A DNA stretch of 8,601 bases. Origin: OLB11 sp044234005 (GTDB taxonomy: Bacteria; Bacteroidota; Bacteroidia; Chitinophagales; Chitinophagaceae). The stretch is taken from assembly GCA_044234005.1 (NCBI GenBank), contig JBIIJE010000107.1:1-8601 (forward strand), read 5' to 3'. A program made the position numbers and the translations under genes. Positions 1-6,774 of the stretch are shown here, piece after piece; within the stretch, counting starts at the first letter, position 1; each line of letters starts with the position of its first letter. The notes beneath the pieces were generated by a model. It was given only the letters and a program-made list of their open reading frames with translations, did not search any database and was not told the DNA's origin.

Positions 1-236
1 TTGATTGCGAACTTTGGAAAATCTAATCCAATTTCAACACCGATGAGCATGGCAATCAATATCCAAGTTGGCAAACTCTTTTTATTCCACCCAAAATAAA
101 CTAAAAATGCAACGCCTAAAAGCCGCAGAATTGAAAGCGAGTCAGGAGAAATATTCACAAATCTTGCCAACACATGAATACCCACCAATATAAATAAATA
201 GAGAATGATAAAAACATCGATTCGTAAACTTCGCAT
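1..236 (-). CDS. Dicarboxylate/amino acid:cation symporter, N-terminal part (partial)
   Basis: This frame opens at an ATG (236-234) and stays open to the left edge, giving 78 codons of an incomplete protein. Two hydrophobic stretches (about residues 8-26 and 36-50) come before a short basic KK patch and then WILIAMLIGVEIGLDFP (about 57-73). From memory, that stretch resembles the first core helix of DAACS/SDF-family symporters (GltP/DctA type) as found in Bacteroidota, which import C4-dicarboxylates or acidic amino acids with Na+ or H+ across the inner membrane. The catalytic hairpins and NMDGT-type motif would lie outside the window, so substrate cannot be stated. The start is chosen because an in-frame TGA lies about 60 bases upstream with no other ATG between. 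It is divergent from rluF, sharing a 110-base intergenic region. An unrelated polytopic membrane protein is the main alternative. Confidence 0.6.
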   Translation of the reverse strand, partial: MRSLRIDVFIILYLFILVGIHVLARFVNISPDSLSILRLLGVAFLVYFGWNKKSLPTWILIAMLIGVEIGLDFPKFAI

Positions 237-331
237 ATATTTAAATTTCGATAAGTAAGCAAGATAAGCATACTTGCGAATATCTTTTACATTTCAAAAA
301 TTCTATTTATACTTTCGAACTTGCTAGGTTA

Positions 332-339
332 TATATTTG
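332..339 (+). promoter_or_regulatory. Bacteroidota -7 box (TAnnTTTG) ahead of rluF
   Basis: TATATTTG is a full match to the TAnnTTTG -7 element of the Bacteroidota primary sigma factor. No good TTTG-type -33 element is present at the expected 19-21 base spacing; TTTA at 306-309 is the nearest. The box ends only 7 bases before the rluF ATG, so a start of transcription at the usual distance would leave almost no leader. That is either real near-leaderless expression or a sign that the match is chance in AT-rich DNA. Confidence 0.35.
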
Positions 340-346
340 TGGTTGT

Positions 347-1069
347 ATGGATGAAAATCTGATTCAAGTAAATAAATTTGTGAGTAGCTCGGGCTATTGC
401 TCGCGCCGTGAAGCTGACAAACTAATAGAACAGGGACGCGTGCTGATAAATGAAAGGGTTGCGAAATTAACAGATAAAGTTAAACCAAGTGACAATGTAT
501 TTGTTGATTTTGAAAAGATAAAACGAACGCTAAGCAATCAGTGTGTTTATATCGCTTATAACAAGCCAACTGGCATAACAACTACAACTGATACCAAAGA
601 CAAAACCAATATTATTTCTTACTTAAATTATCCGAAACGAATTTTTCCTATTGGGCGACTCGATAAAGATTCTGAAGGCTTGATACTGCTCACGAATGAT
701 GGCGATATTGTAAATAAAATTTTACGCGCAGAGAATAATCATGAAAAAGAATATATTGTTGTTGTCAACAAAAGTATCAATGAAACTTTTTTGAAAACTA
801 TGTCGCAAGGTGTAGAAATTTTAGGCACTACCACCCTCGCCTGTAAACTCAAACAATTAAGTAGCAAAAAGTTTAGTATTATACTCAAACAAGGATTAAA
901 CAGACAAATAAGACGTATGTGTGAAACTTTAGGTTATGAAGTACAATCGCTAACTCGTGTGAGAATTATGAATATCGAATTAGGAAAATTGCCAATAGCC
1001 AAATGGCGGCATTTAACGGAAAGCGAATTGGAAAAATTACAATCCTTGCTGCTTACCTCACGCAAATAA
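347..1069 (+). CDS. rluF: 23S rRNA pseudouridine(2604) synthase RluF
   Basis: RsuA/RluB/RluE/RluF-family enzyme that isomerises a uridine in 23S rRNA (U2604 in E. coli numbering) to pseudouridine in the cytoplasm. Residues about 6-50 form the S4 RNA-binding domain, with the CSRREADKLIEQG core. The catalytic domain follows from about 66, with NKPTGI (72-77) and the family motif PIGRLDKDSEGL holding the catalytic aspartate D106. Later motifs are KILRAENNHEKEY, GLNRQIRRMCETLGYEV and RIMN. The similarity to E. coli RluF as I remember it runs the whole length, including HEKEY and the downstream TRVRIMN region, which favours RluF over RsuA or RluB. At 240 residues it lacks the long basic C-terminal tail of the E. 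coli protein (about 290). Start: ATG at 347 gives a complete S4 domain. Monocistronic; the next 700 bases hold only gene remnants. Confidence 0.93.
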   Translation: MDENLIQVNKFVSSSGYCSRREADKLIEQGRVLINERVAKLTDKVKPSDNVFVDFEKIKRTLSNQCVYIAYNKPTGITTTTDTKDKTNIISYLNYPKRIFPIGRLDKDSEGLILLTNDGDIVNKILRAENNHEKEYIVVVNKSINETFLKTMSQGVEILGTTTLACKLKQLSSKKFSIILKQGLNRQIRRMCETLGYEVQSLTRVRIMNIELGKLPIAKWRHLTESELEKLQSLLLTSRK

Positions 1070-1135
1070 AAGAATAAGACCCCATTTTACAATTAAATGA
1101 GAGCTTACCTTTTTGCGCCTATTTTTCTAAAACTA

Positions 1136-1288
1136 CTACCTACAAAACTTTTTGATTGCTTCATGTTTTCCCAAGTTTATTTGAACAAAATAATTACCAT
1201 TTTCGAGTTGATCGGTAATTAATTTTCTACGAGATTCAGTTGATAAAGAAGAATTCGGAAATCGGATGAACATAAAGTAACACTCCAT
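1136..1288 (-). pseudogene. Orphan T9SS type A sorting-domain tail (fragment)
   Basis: A 50-codon minus-strand frame (ATG 1288, TAG 1136-1138) ends DQLENGNYFVQINLGKHEAI followed by KKFCR. That is the layout of the last two strands of a type IX secretion type A sorting domain: L-x-x-G-x-Y-x-V-x-I, a short turn, then a basic Lys-Lys end. It lines up by eye with the tail of the intact secreted protein nearby (TQWTKGIYVVQEE...KSKKIVVQ). Nothing upstream in the same frame or its neighbours continues into a recognisable exported protein. The N-terminal 15 or so codons overlap, on the opposite strand, the start of the histidine-kinase remnant, so only about 1136-1245 is likely to be true tail sequence. 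I read it as the 3' stump of a lost exported-protein gene. A chance frame is possible, though the motif order is good. Confidence 0.5.
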
Positions 1289-1611
1289 ATTGAAGATCCT
1301 CATTTGCCTTTTCTTATATCACCAATGCTGCTACTCACATTTGTTGAAAATACATCTAAATATGCAACTATGAATAGTAAAGGTGAGTTGTTTATAGATA
1401 TTTCTTCTATACTAACAAATGGCAATCAGCTCTCGCTTCAAGTAAAAAAAGTCATGCCTCTAAACCTAAAATACAAACAGACATGAAAGGAATTGGGTTA
1501 GCAAACATTCAAAAAAGATTAGAATTGCTTTACCCCAAAAAATATATTTTCAACATCAATGAATCTAATGACTATTTCGAAAATAAAGTATAACTCAAAC
1601 TACATCTATGA
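1247..1611 (+). pseudogene. Decayed LytS-like sensor histidine kinase, C-terminal remnant
   Basis: The frame starting about 1247 reads RIRKSDEHKVTLHIEDPHL then ISPMLLLTFVENTSKYAT, the N-box region of LytS/YehU-type kinases (usual form PLLLxPFVENAxKHG). At the A7 run 1444-1450 the frame shifts. The new frame carries MKGIGLANIQKRLELLYP, the conserved GIGLxNxxxRLxLLYP end motif, then a premature TAA at 1591-1593 just before what would be LKLHL and the natural TGA at 1609-1611. So the piece has at least one frameshift, one nonsense codon and no sensor, membrane or phospho-accepting histidine part. Just upstream, LIFYEIQLIKK in another frame may be more of the same gene. Its stop overlaps the response-regulator start by ATGA, the arrangement of a coupled two-component operon. 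Clearly non-functional as a kinase. Confidence 0.8.
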
Positions 1612-1706
1612 CACGTATAATTATTGATGATGAACCTATCGCAAGAATTTGACTTGAGAAATATGTAGCTAAGTTTCCGAATCTTGCCTTATTGAAATCT
1701 TCATGA
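1608..1706 (+). pseudogene. Decayed LytTR-type response regulator, N-terminal remnant
   Basis: Starting at the ATG that overlaps the kinase stop, the frame reads MTRIIIDDEPIARI, a TGA at 1650-1652, then LEKYVAKFPNLALLKSS and a second TGA at 1704-1706. I-I-D-D-E-P-I-A is the first strand and acidic pocket of a CheY-like receiver domain, and the helix that follows (ILEKYVAKFPNL-like) is typical of LytR/AlgR-family regulators in Bacteroidota, which partner LytS-like kinases. The phospho-acceptor aspartate region, the rest of the receiver and the LytTR DNA-binding domain are all missing; sequence resembling the family stops near 1706, about 20 bases before the terminator hairpin. The gene was therefore cut short by deletion or replacement as well as by point mutation. 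Confidence 0.78.
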
Positions 1707-1728
1707 TTTGAACATATTGGTACCCATA

Positions 1729-1761
1729 AAAAAAGTCACACATAAAATGCGTGACTTTTTT
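1729..1761. terminator. Bidirectional intrinsic terminator hairpin
   Basis: Arms 1729-1743 (AAAAAAGTCACACAT) and 1747-1761 (ATGCGTGACTTTTTT) pair over 15 bp with one A-C mismatch around an AAA loop. A-tract and T-tract flanks let it end transcription in both directions. It lies 23 bases after the stop of the minus-strand secreted-protein gene, so that is its likely client. In the plus direction it would also end any read-through from the two-component remnant. Confidence 0.8.
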
Positions 1762-1783
1762 CTTTATTAAACAAACTAACGAA

Positions 1784-4045
1784 CTATTGAACAACTATCT
1801 TCTTAGACTTTACAGTACCCTTTGATTCTTCTTGAACCACATAGATTCCTTTTGTCCATTGTGTAACATTTATTGATTTACGCTCATTTGATTTTAGTTC
1901 AAACGATGTCATCACTTTACCAACCATATCCATTATTTTGAGAGTACAAGCATCATTTGTATTTATAATTGTGAACTCATTGGTTGCAGGATTCGGGAAC
2001 ATGACTAAATCGCTTTTAAGACTTACAATATCTACTGAAGCTGGTGCTGAGGTTGGTTGAATTACATTGTCTGTGAATACGAAATTTTTGTTTGTATGTG
2101 TTTGAGTGGTTGCTCCGATTACAATATTTTCTGGTATGCTAGCGCGATTCAACAATTCACCATAAATTTTATAGGCACCATCAGCAATATTAAGGAAAGA
2201 GTAATTGCCATTAATATCAGGCTTTGTATAAGCTGCTGGCTTATTGGTCGATACATCCATTAATATTAATGTCACCTCTGTAGCCGATGCGGTTCGTGTT
2301 GGCTTGTTAGCACCCGCGTAAACATTACCACCAATGAAACCATTACCCCCTGTGTTGTACCCAAAATTGAAAACAAAATCTCTGTTGTATGAATTGCCAA
2401 ATAATGTAATTACTTGAGCATCAAACCACATATTACCAGATTGATAATAAGTTGGTACATTGAATGAATAGTCTGGACTTGTAACTTCTAAAGCCGCTTT
2501 GATACGGTAATCATCAATGGGTTTATTGGTGAAAGCGTATTGCCCGAAAGCATTGGTTGTAGTAGAATCAATAGCATTTAAAATACCACCAGTACCTAAT
2601 TTAATGAGATAGACCTTAGCTTCATTTGCTGTAGTTGGTACTTGCGCAAAAGTATTATTATCATATTTAAATATAGTTCCAGCAAGCGTAAAATTGGTTA
2701 CCGTTGGTGTGTTTACAACAATTGTTTGACAAACTTGATTACACACGGTACCAGATGAATCCGAGCTTTGTACACAAATATCGTAAGTGCCACTTTGTGT
2801 GAACGAATAGTTGAATACAGGATTAAGACTAGAAGCTATGTAATTATTGTTCACGCTAAAGTAGTAAAATGAAGCATTGCTATTCGCGCATGTAGCATCA
2901 AAGATATAATCGCTCGTAGAACCCCCAACCTGTGAAATGACCAGACATGAGTTACATGGGGGTACAATCACGTAAGTATAAAAATATTGGTAATTACTAT
3001 CGCAAACATTACCTGAGCTATCTTTAATAAATAATCCAATTGTTTGATAACCCAAGGTAGGAAACCCTAAAAGTTGAGATGAGGAATTATTACTTGAAGG
3101 AATACCATTAATAACCCATTCCATGGAACCACCAGTTGGCAGGTAAGCGCATGAAGCATCCACATAAATAGAATCTCCTGTCATATTGTTCCAAGATGAG
3201 AAACAAGCATAACAACCACCATTGTTTGGTCCTAAATAATTAATTACTTGGGTTGCGGTATCACATGGATTGTTGCCAAATATGTCCGTAAGAACCACAG
3301 TAACTGTATAAGCACCAGCAGAAGGGAGAAATCCAGAATAATAGCCAGATTGTGTTGTTGTTTGTAAAACACCGTTCAAGTAAAAATTGAAATTAGTGCT
3401 AAACTGACCATAAGTGCTTGAGGTTGCATCTGCGTATAGAGTTCCAGTAAACGGGTCTGTATAAACCAAAAGATTCGCTTGACATGTCGTAGGATTCCCA
3501 GTTACGGTGACAACTGATGAAGAAGTATCCGTGCAATTATTAATACTATCGTTTGTAATGCAAGTTACCATATAAGTTCCTGGTGTTGGATAATTGTGAT
3601 ATGGACTCGCACCAATGCCTGTGGTTCCATCGCCAAAATCGTAGGTATAAACTGAATAGGGTGAGCTAAAACTATTAGAAAAATAAACTAAATTGCTTGC
3701 AACCGTGTAACTGAAAGCTGCTTGGCAATTAGGAGCAAGCGTTAAAATTTGAGTTGAAGAATCAACACAACCTGCATCATAAACCACTAATGTAATGGTA
3801 TGATTACCGAACGTATAAAATGGAATTTGCATATAAGGGAGTGGAAATGAAATATAGGATTGTCCATCTACAATCCATTCGTAGTTATAAACACTAGGTG
3901 TCGAACAGCTTGCATCTACATTTACATTGTACGGACTTTGAGGATCAATGGTAGCTACAAAGCATGATTGACATTGGGCGCTCATTTTATCTGAATTGAA
4001 AATAGAAATTAGTGCGAGAATTGCGGAGAGAATATATCCTTTCAT
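1784..4045 (-). CDS. Secreted Cys-rich PKD-repeat protein with T9SS type A sorting domain
   Basis: 753-residue exported protein of unknown function. Residues 1-24 form a signal peptide ending MSAQ. Five PKD-like Ig-fold modules follow at about 25-106, 107-184, 188-271, 278-362 and 364-446. Module 2 is canonical (YDFGDGTTGIG...HNYPTPGTYMVT). Modules 1, 4 and 5 share a CxxC start (C25/C28, C278/C281, C364/C367) and a DA[ST]C motif (C47, C299, C386), suggesting disulfides. Two other beta-sandwich domains resembling Cna-B or carboxypeptidase-regulatory folds lie at about 452-548 and 568-645, each with an FGQYAF/NGNYSF strand. Residues 680-753 are a T9SS type A sorting domain (MFPNPATNEF...GKV...GIYVVQ...KKIVVQ), predicting export through the outer membrane and surface attachment or release. 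ATG 4045 is chosen over an upstream in-frame ATG at 4114 because it begins the signal peptide directly. Probably single-gene transcription ending at the 1729-1761 hairpin. An adhesin or matrix role is only a guess. Confidence 0.88.
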   Translation of the reverse strand: MKGYILSAILALISIFNSDKMSAQCQSCFVATIDPQSPYNVNVDASCSTPSVYNYEWIVDGQSYISFPLPYMQIPFYTFGNHTITLVVYDAGCVDSSTQILTLAPNCQAAFSYTVASNLVYFSNSFSSPYSVYTYDFGDGTTGIGASPYHNYPTPGTYMVTCITNDSINNCTDTSSSVVTVTGNPTTCQANLLVYTDPFTGTLYADATSSTYGQFSTNFNFYLNGVLQTTTQSGYYSGFLPSAGAYTVTVVLTDIFGNNPCDTATQVINYLGPNNGGCYACFSSWNNMTGDSIYVDASCAYLPTGGSMEWVINGIPSSNNSSSQLLGFPTLGYQTIGLFIKDSSGNVCDSNYQYFYTYVIVPPCNSCLVISQVGGSTSDYIFDATCANSNASFYYFSVNNNYIASSLNPVFNYSFTQSGTYDICVQSSDSSGTVCNQVCQTIVVNTPTVTNFTLAGTIFKYDNNTFAQVPTTANEAKVYLIKLGTGGILNAIDSTTTNAFGQYAFTNKPIDDYRIKAALEVTSPDYSFNVPTYYQSGNMWFDAQVITLFGNSYNRDFVFNFGYNTGGNGFIGGNVYAGANKPTRTASATEVTLILMDVSTNKPAAYTKPDINGNYSFLNIADGAYKIYGELLNRASIPENIVIGATTQTHTNKNFVFTDNVIQPTSAPASVDIVSLKSDLVMFPNPATNEFTIINTNDACTLKIMDMVGKVMTSFELKSNERKSINVTQWTKGIYVVQEESKGTVKSKKIVVQ

Positions 4046-4119
4046 AATACTAAAATTGTTTGGATTTATGACGAACCCTTTTTTATGTATGTTAGCGAAA
4101 CTCCAGAAAAACATTCTAA

Positions 4120-4146
4120 TAGCATATAGCTTTCATCTATATGCTA
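4120..4146. repeat. Perfect 10-bp inverted repeat (hairpin, 7-base loop)
   Basis: TAGCATATAG (4120-4129) and CTATATGCTA (4137-4146) are exact reverse complements separated by CTTTCAT. No T-run follows on either strand, so it is not a typical intrinsic terminator. It sits about 75 bases upstream of the secreted-protein start and exactly where the degenerate second copy of that gene ends. It could be an mRNA leader hairpin, an operator, or a scar at a deletion junction. Confidence 0.6.
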
Positions 4147-4263
4147 GAGGTATTTGAGCAATCAATGGTTGCGGTGAAGCAAGCCTGGCATTGGGTACTT
4201 ACTTTGTCAGTAATTGAAAACACAAATGAGTGTAAGAAATATTGTGAGAATATATCTCTTTAT
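4137..4263 (-). pseudogene. Degenerate duplicate of the 5' end of the secreted PKD gene
   Basis: Minus-strand sequence here matches the start of the neighbouring gene (1784-4045) at an offset of 217-218 bases. The start codon is ATA instead of ATG (4263-4261). The signal peptide reads IKRYILTIFLTLICVFNY and hits a TGA. In the next frame the mature start is clear: DKVSTQCQACFTATID against SDKMSAQCQSCFVATID in the intact gene. The change of offset from 218 to 217 places a one-base indel between 4195 and 4212, matching the frameshift. After ATID the sequence may jump to the later CSTPSVY position (CSNTSSI here) and ends at TAG 4137-4139. The similarity also covers upstream non-coding DNA to about 4300. 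Identity looks like about two-thirds by eye, so the duplication is old. All downstream domains are lost. Confidence 0.8.
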
Positions 4264-4477
4264 AAAATAAAAATTGTTTGAGCTTATGGCGAAACAATTG
4301 TTTTTTTGTTAGTGTATTTTTTAAGAATGAAAATAATCAATAATTGTTTTATCTACTTGCGAAATACCGGTTACATAATATGGGGGATGAACAGTAATGG
4401 ATACACAATCAAATGCATAAGATGGCCATAAAATCACTTTTGATGAACTAATTTGCATCCAATATTTGAAAAACAAA
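4264..4477. other. Intergenic region ahead of the TonB receptor gene
   Basis: The left part (to about 4300, perhaps 4320) is the diverged upstream region of the degenerate gene copy; AAATTGTTTG and TTATGGCGAA at 4271-4293 correspond to 4053-4075 near the intact gene. The remainder to 4477 shows no coding sequence I can support, no strong hairpin and no clear promoter. AATATTTG at 4461-4468 misses the TAnnTTTG consensus at its first base. Confidence 0.5.
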
Positions 4478-6763
4478 ATGAAAAAAAATCTTCTTACTTT
4501 CTTAATAGTTATGCTATGGTGTTTGAAAAGTTTTACACAAACCACCATTAGCGGATTGGTAACTGATACAAAAAATGAACCTTTAACAGGCGTAAACATT
4601 AGTATAGTAGGTAGTTTTGATGGTGCAACTACGAAGGCTGATGGGAAATTTCTGTTTACAATCTCAGAAAAAGATTCTCTTATATTAAAAGCAACTTATA
4701 CAGGTTTCGCATCTTCTGAAAAAAAAATCTTCTTGTCGGAAAAACAAATCGAAGTAAATTTTGTGCTTAAAGAAAAAGTGAACGACTTAAAAGCAGTTGT
4801 AATTAGTGCTGGAGCATTTGAAGCCAGCGATGAAAAAAAGGGAACTGTATTAAAAGCACTTGATATAGTTACAACTGCTGGAAGTAACGGAGATAGCTAT
4901 GGTGCTTTAAAAACTTTACCAGGCACACAACAAGTAAATGATAGAGAAGGTCTGTTTGTAAGAGGAGGAACTGGCAACGAAACACAAACTTTCATCGATG
5001 GCACATTTGTAAGAAATGCGTTTACAGCTGCCATCCCAGATTTAGGTGCACGAGGCAGATTTAACCCATTTATTTTTAAGGGAACTGTATTTAGCGCTGG
5101 AGGATACTCCGCGCTATATGGGCAAGCACTTTCTTCAGCCGTTATTTTGGAAACTATTGATTTACCCGATCGAGCATCTGCGAACTTTAATGCTTCAACC
5201 GTAGGCATTGGAGGCAATATTCAAACTCTAAATAAAAAAAGAAAGGAGTCTTTCGGCATCGGATATAATTATACAAATCTTACTCCTTACTTCGCGCTCA
5301 TTAAACAAAATATCAATTTTAAAAAAGCGCCAACCGCTCATCAAATAGATTTGAATTATCGTAAGAAGACTTCAAAAAATGGCATCATAAAATTTTATGG
5401 ATATATCAACCATACAGATGTAAATATTCAAAGAGCGAATATTACGAGCCGAGATTATAACAACGACTTATTATCGTACAATGATGAATATGGTGTTGCA
5501 AATAATAATTTATATGGAAACGTATCTTACAAAGAATATTTAAATAGTACTTGGAAACTAAACATAGGTGCAAGTGCTAGCTATAATAAAGATAATATTA
5601 ATACGAAAACCTTAAATACACGAAACGAGTTAATTGTAGATTCTAATTTTGGCGCTTCAAATTGGATAAGCATTCACAATAGAAATGTAATGATTACGAA
5701 TAAAATAGTTTTACAAAAAGACTTGAATAATTTGAACTCCATTCGATTTGGAACTGAATACATTTATAGTCATGATATAGTAGATGCCTTCCCCGAACAA
5801 TTAAGAGCACTTATTGAAAGACCAACACCTGAGAAAAACGATCACCTCACCGCAGCATTTGCTGAAGGTGATATATATGTTTCTAATGATATTGCGGGTA
5901 AAATTGGCGTTAGAGCAGAACACTCAGCCTTATTGAACAGATGGAATATTGCGCCAAGATTTTCAACAGCTTATAAAATCAACAAAAAAGGTCAATTTTC
6001 ATTTGCTTTTGGACAATTCTATCAAAAACCAGATTTGATTTACTTGATAAATAAAAGCAATTTAAATTTTCAACGTGCAGATCATTTTATATTAAATTAT
6101 CAATACCAACCAAAAGATAGATTACTCCGCCTTGAAACTTACTATAAAAATTATGCTGATTTAATTAAGCACAATGATAATGCATTTGCCCCAACACAAA
6201 TATCAAATACAGGTTCAGGTTATGCTCGAGGTATTGAACTTTTCTATCGTGATAAAAAATCAATTAAAGGCATTGATTTTTGGGTCTCTTATTCATTCAT
6301 CGATTCGAAACGAGATTTTCAGAATTATATCAGAGAGGCTCAACCTGATTTTGTGGCGAATCATGTTGGCAGTTTGGTATTTAAAAAATTCTGGGTAAAA
6401 CGAATGTTTGGAATAAATGGTACCTATACTTATTCATCAGGACGTCCTTATTTCAATAGAAACACAATGGCAAATAAGAATGCTTTTCTGCAAGACAGAA
6501 CCATGGATTATCATAATTTTAGTTTATCGCTTAATTATCTGCGGAATATAAAAAAAGCATTTACTGTATTTGTGCTGAGCGTAAATAATCCTTTTAATTT
6601 CAAACAAGTATATGGCTACAATTACGCTGCACAAGATTTGAATAATGATGGGCAATTTTTCCGCCAAGAAATTACCCCCACCGCAAGGCAATTTATTTTT
6701 CTAGGTATGTTTATGAGTTGGGGAATAGATCGAACACAAGAAGCGATAGATAATAATTTATAA
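4478..6763 (+). CDS. TonB-dependent outer-membrane receptor with carboxypeptidase-regulatory-like domain
   Basis: 761-residue outer-membrane transporter powered by TonB-ExbBD. Residues 1-21 form a signal peptide (hydrophobic LLTFLIVMLWCL, ending SFTQ). About 22-100 is a CarboxypepD_reg-like beta-sandwich (ISGLVTDTKNEPLTGVNISI, DGKFLF). About 103-112 (LKAVVISAGA) sits where the TonB box or linker is expected. About 120-228 is the plug (ALKTLPGTQQVNDREGLFVR, GGTGNETQTFIDGTFV, FSAGGYSALYGQALSSAVIL). The rest is a 22-strand-type barrel rich in alternating aromatic residues. Length and domain order fit Bacteroidota TonB receptors. It is not SusC-like: there is no SusD partner and it is shorter than usual SusC proteins, so substrate is open (metal chelate, peptide or other). 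ATG 4478 is preferred over an in-frame TTG at 4466 because it begins the signal peptide directly. The hydrolase gene starts 11 bases downstream, suggesting one operon. Confidence 0.92.
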   Translation: MKKNLLTFLIVMLWCLKSFTQTTISGLVTDTKNEPLTGVNISIVGSFDGATTKADGKFLFTISEKDSLILKATYTGFASSEKKIFLSEKQIEVNFVLKEKVNDLKAVVISAGAFEASDEKKGTVLKALDIVTTAGSNGDSYGALKTLPGTQQVNDREGLFVRGGTGNETQTFIDGTFVRNAFTAAIPDLGARGRFNPFIFKGTVFSAGGYSALYGQALSSAVILETIDLPDRASANFNASTVGIGGNIQTLNKKRKESFGIGYNYTNLTPYFALIKQNINFKKAPTAHQIDLNYRKKTSKNGIIKFYGYINHTDVNIQRANITSRDYNNDLLSYNDEYGVANNNLYGNVSYKEYLNSTWKLNIGASASYNKDNINTKTLNTRNELIVDSNFGASNWISIHNRNVMITNKIVLQKDLNNLNSIRFGTEYIYSHDIVDAFPEQLRALIERPTPEKNDHLTAAFAEGDIYVSNDIAGKIGVRAEHSALLNRWNIAPRFSTAYKINKKGQFSFAFGQFYQKPDLIYLINKSNLNFQRADHFILNYQYQPKDRLLRLETYYKNYADLIKHNDNAFAPTQISNTGSGYARGIELFYRDKKSIKGIDFWVSYSFIDSKRDFQNYIREAQPDFVANHVGSLVFKKFWVKRMFGINGTYTYSSGRPYFNRNTMANKNAFLQDRTMDYHNFSLSLNYLRNIKKAFTVFVLSVNNPFNFKQVYGYNYAAQDLNNDGQFFRQEITPTARQFIFLGMFMSWGIDRTQEAIDNNL

Positions 6764-6774
6764 TTAAGTAAAAC

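Larger units (their letters stand above)
1070..1783. other. Gene-free interval with decayed gene fragments
   Basis: This 714-base stretch between rluF and the secreted-protein gene has no intact coding sequence. It contains, from left to right, an orphan T9SS-like tail on the minus strand, a broken histidine-kinase C-terminus and response-regulator N-terminus on the plus strand, and a terminator hairpin. I see no tRNA, no transposase fragment and no convincing terminator directly after rluF. Confidence 0.7.

Noticed and set aside
1304..1486. A 60-codon plus-strand frame with a TTG start that could be called a small gene.
   Set aside because: It is the central piece of the histidine-kinase remnant: similarity continues upstream of the TTG in frame and downstream in another frame after the A7 run.
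1650..1652. In-frame TGA in the regulator remnant as a possible recoded codon or alternative genetic code.
   Set aside because: The frame ends soon after at another TGA, the kinase has its own frameshift and TAA, and the intact genes show no in-frame TGA. Simple decay explains it.
2057..2263. A 68-codon plus-strand frame inside the secreted-protein gene.
   Set aside because: Antisense to a well-supported domain region, with no recognisable protein features.
4046..4114. N-terminal extension of the secreted protein to an upstream ATG at 4114.
   Set aside because: It would put 23 residues (MFFWSFANIHKKGF...) in front of a good signal peptide, and the degenerate copy shows the upstream part behaves as non-coding leader.
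4461..4468. AATATTTG as a -7 promoter box for the TonB receptor, with TTTG at 4439-4442.
   Set aside because: It misses the first consensus base, the 18-base spacing is short, and such matches are frequent in AT-rich DNA. Not strong enough to list.
4321..4599. A 92-codon minus-strand frame overlapping the start of the TonB receptor gene.
   Set aside because: Its first half is antisense to the receptor signal peptide and regulatory domain. The remainder resembles no family I know, and no promoter or start context supports it.
4897..5217. A 106-codon minus-strand frame within the TonB receptor gene.
   Set aside because: Antisense shadow of the conserved plug domain, with no independent features.
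6174..6398. A 74-codon plus-strand frame within the TonB receptor gene.
   Set aside because: Out-of-frame shadow of the barrel-coding region.
4478..6763. SusC/SusD-type polysaccharide utilisation locus.
   Set aside because: No SusD lipoprotein or glycoside hydrolase is adjacent, and the receptor is shorter than usual SusC proteins.
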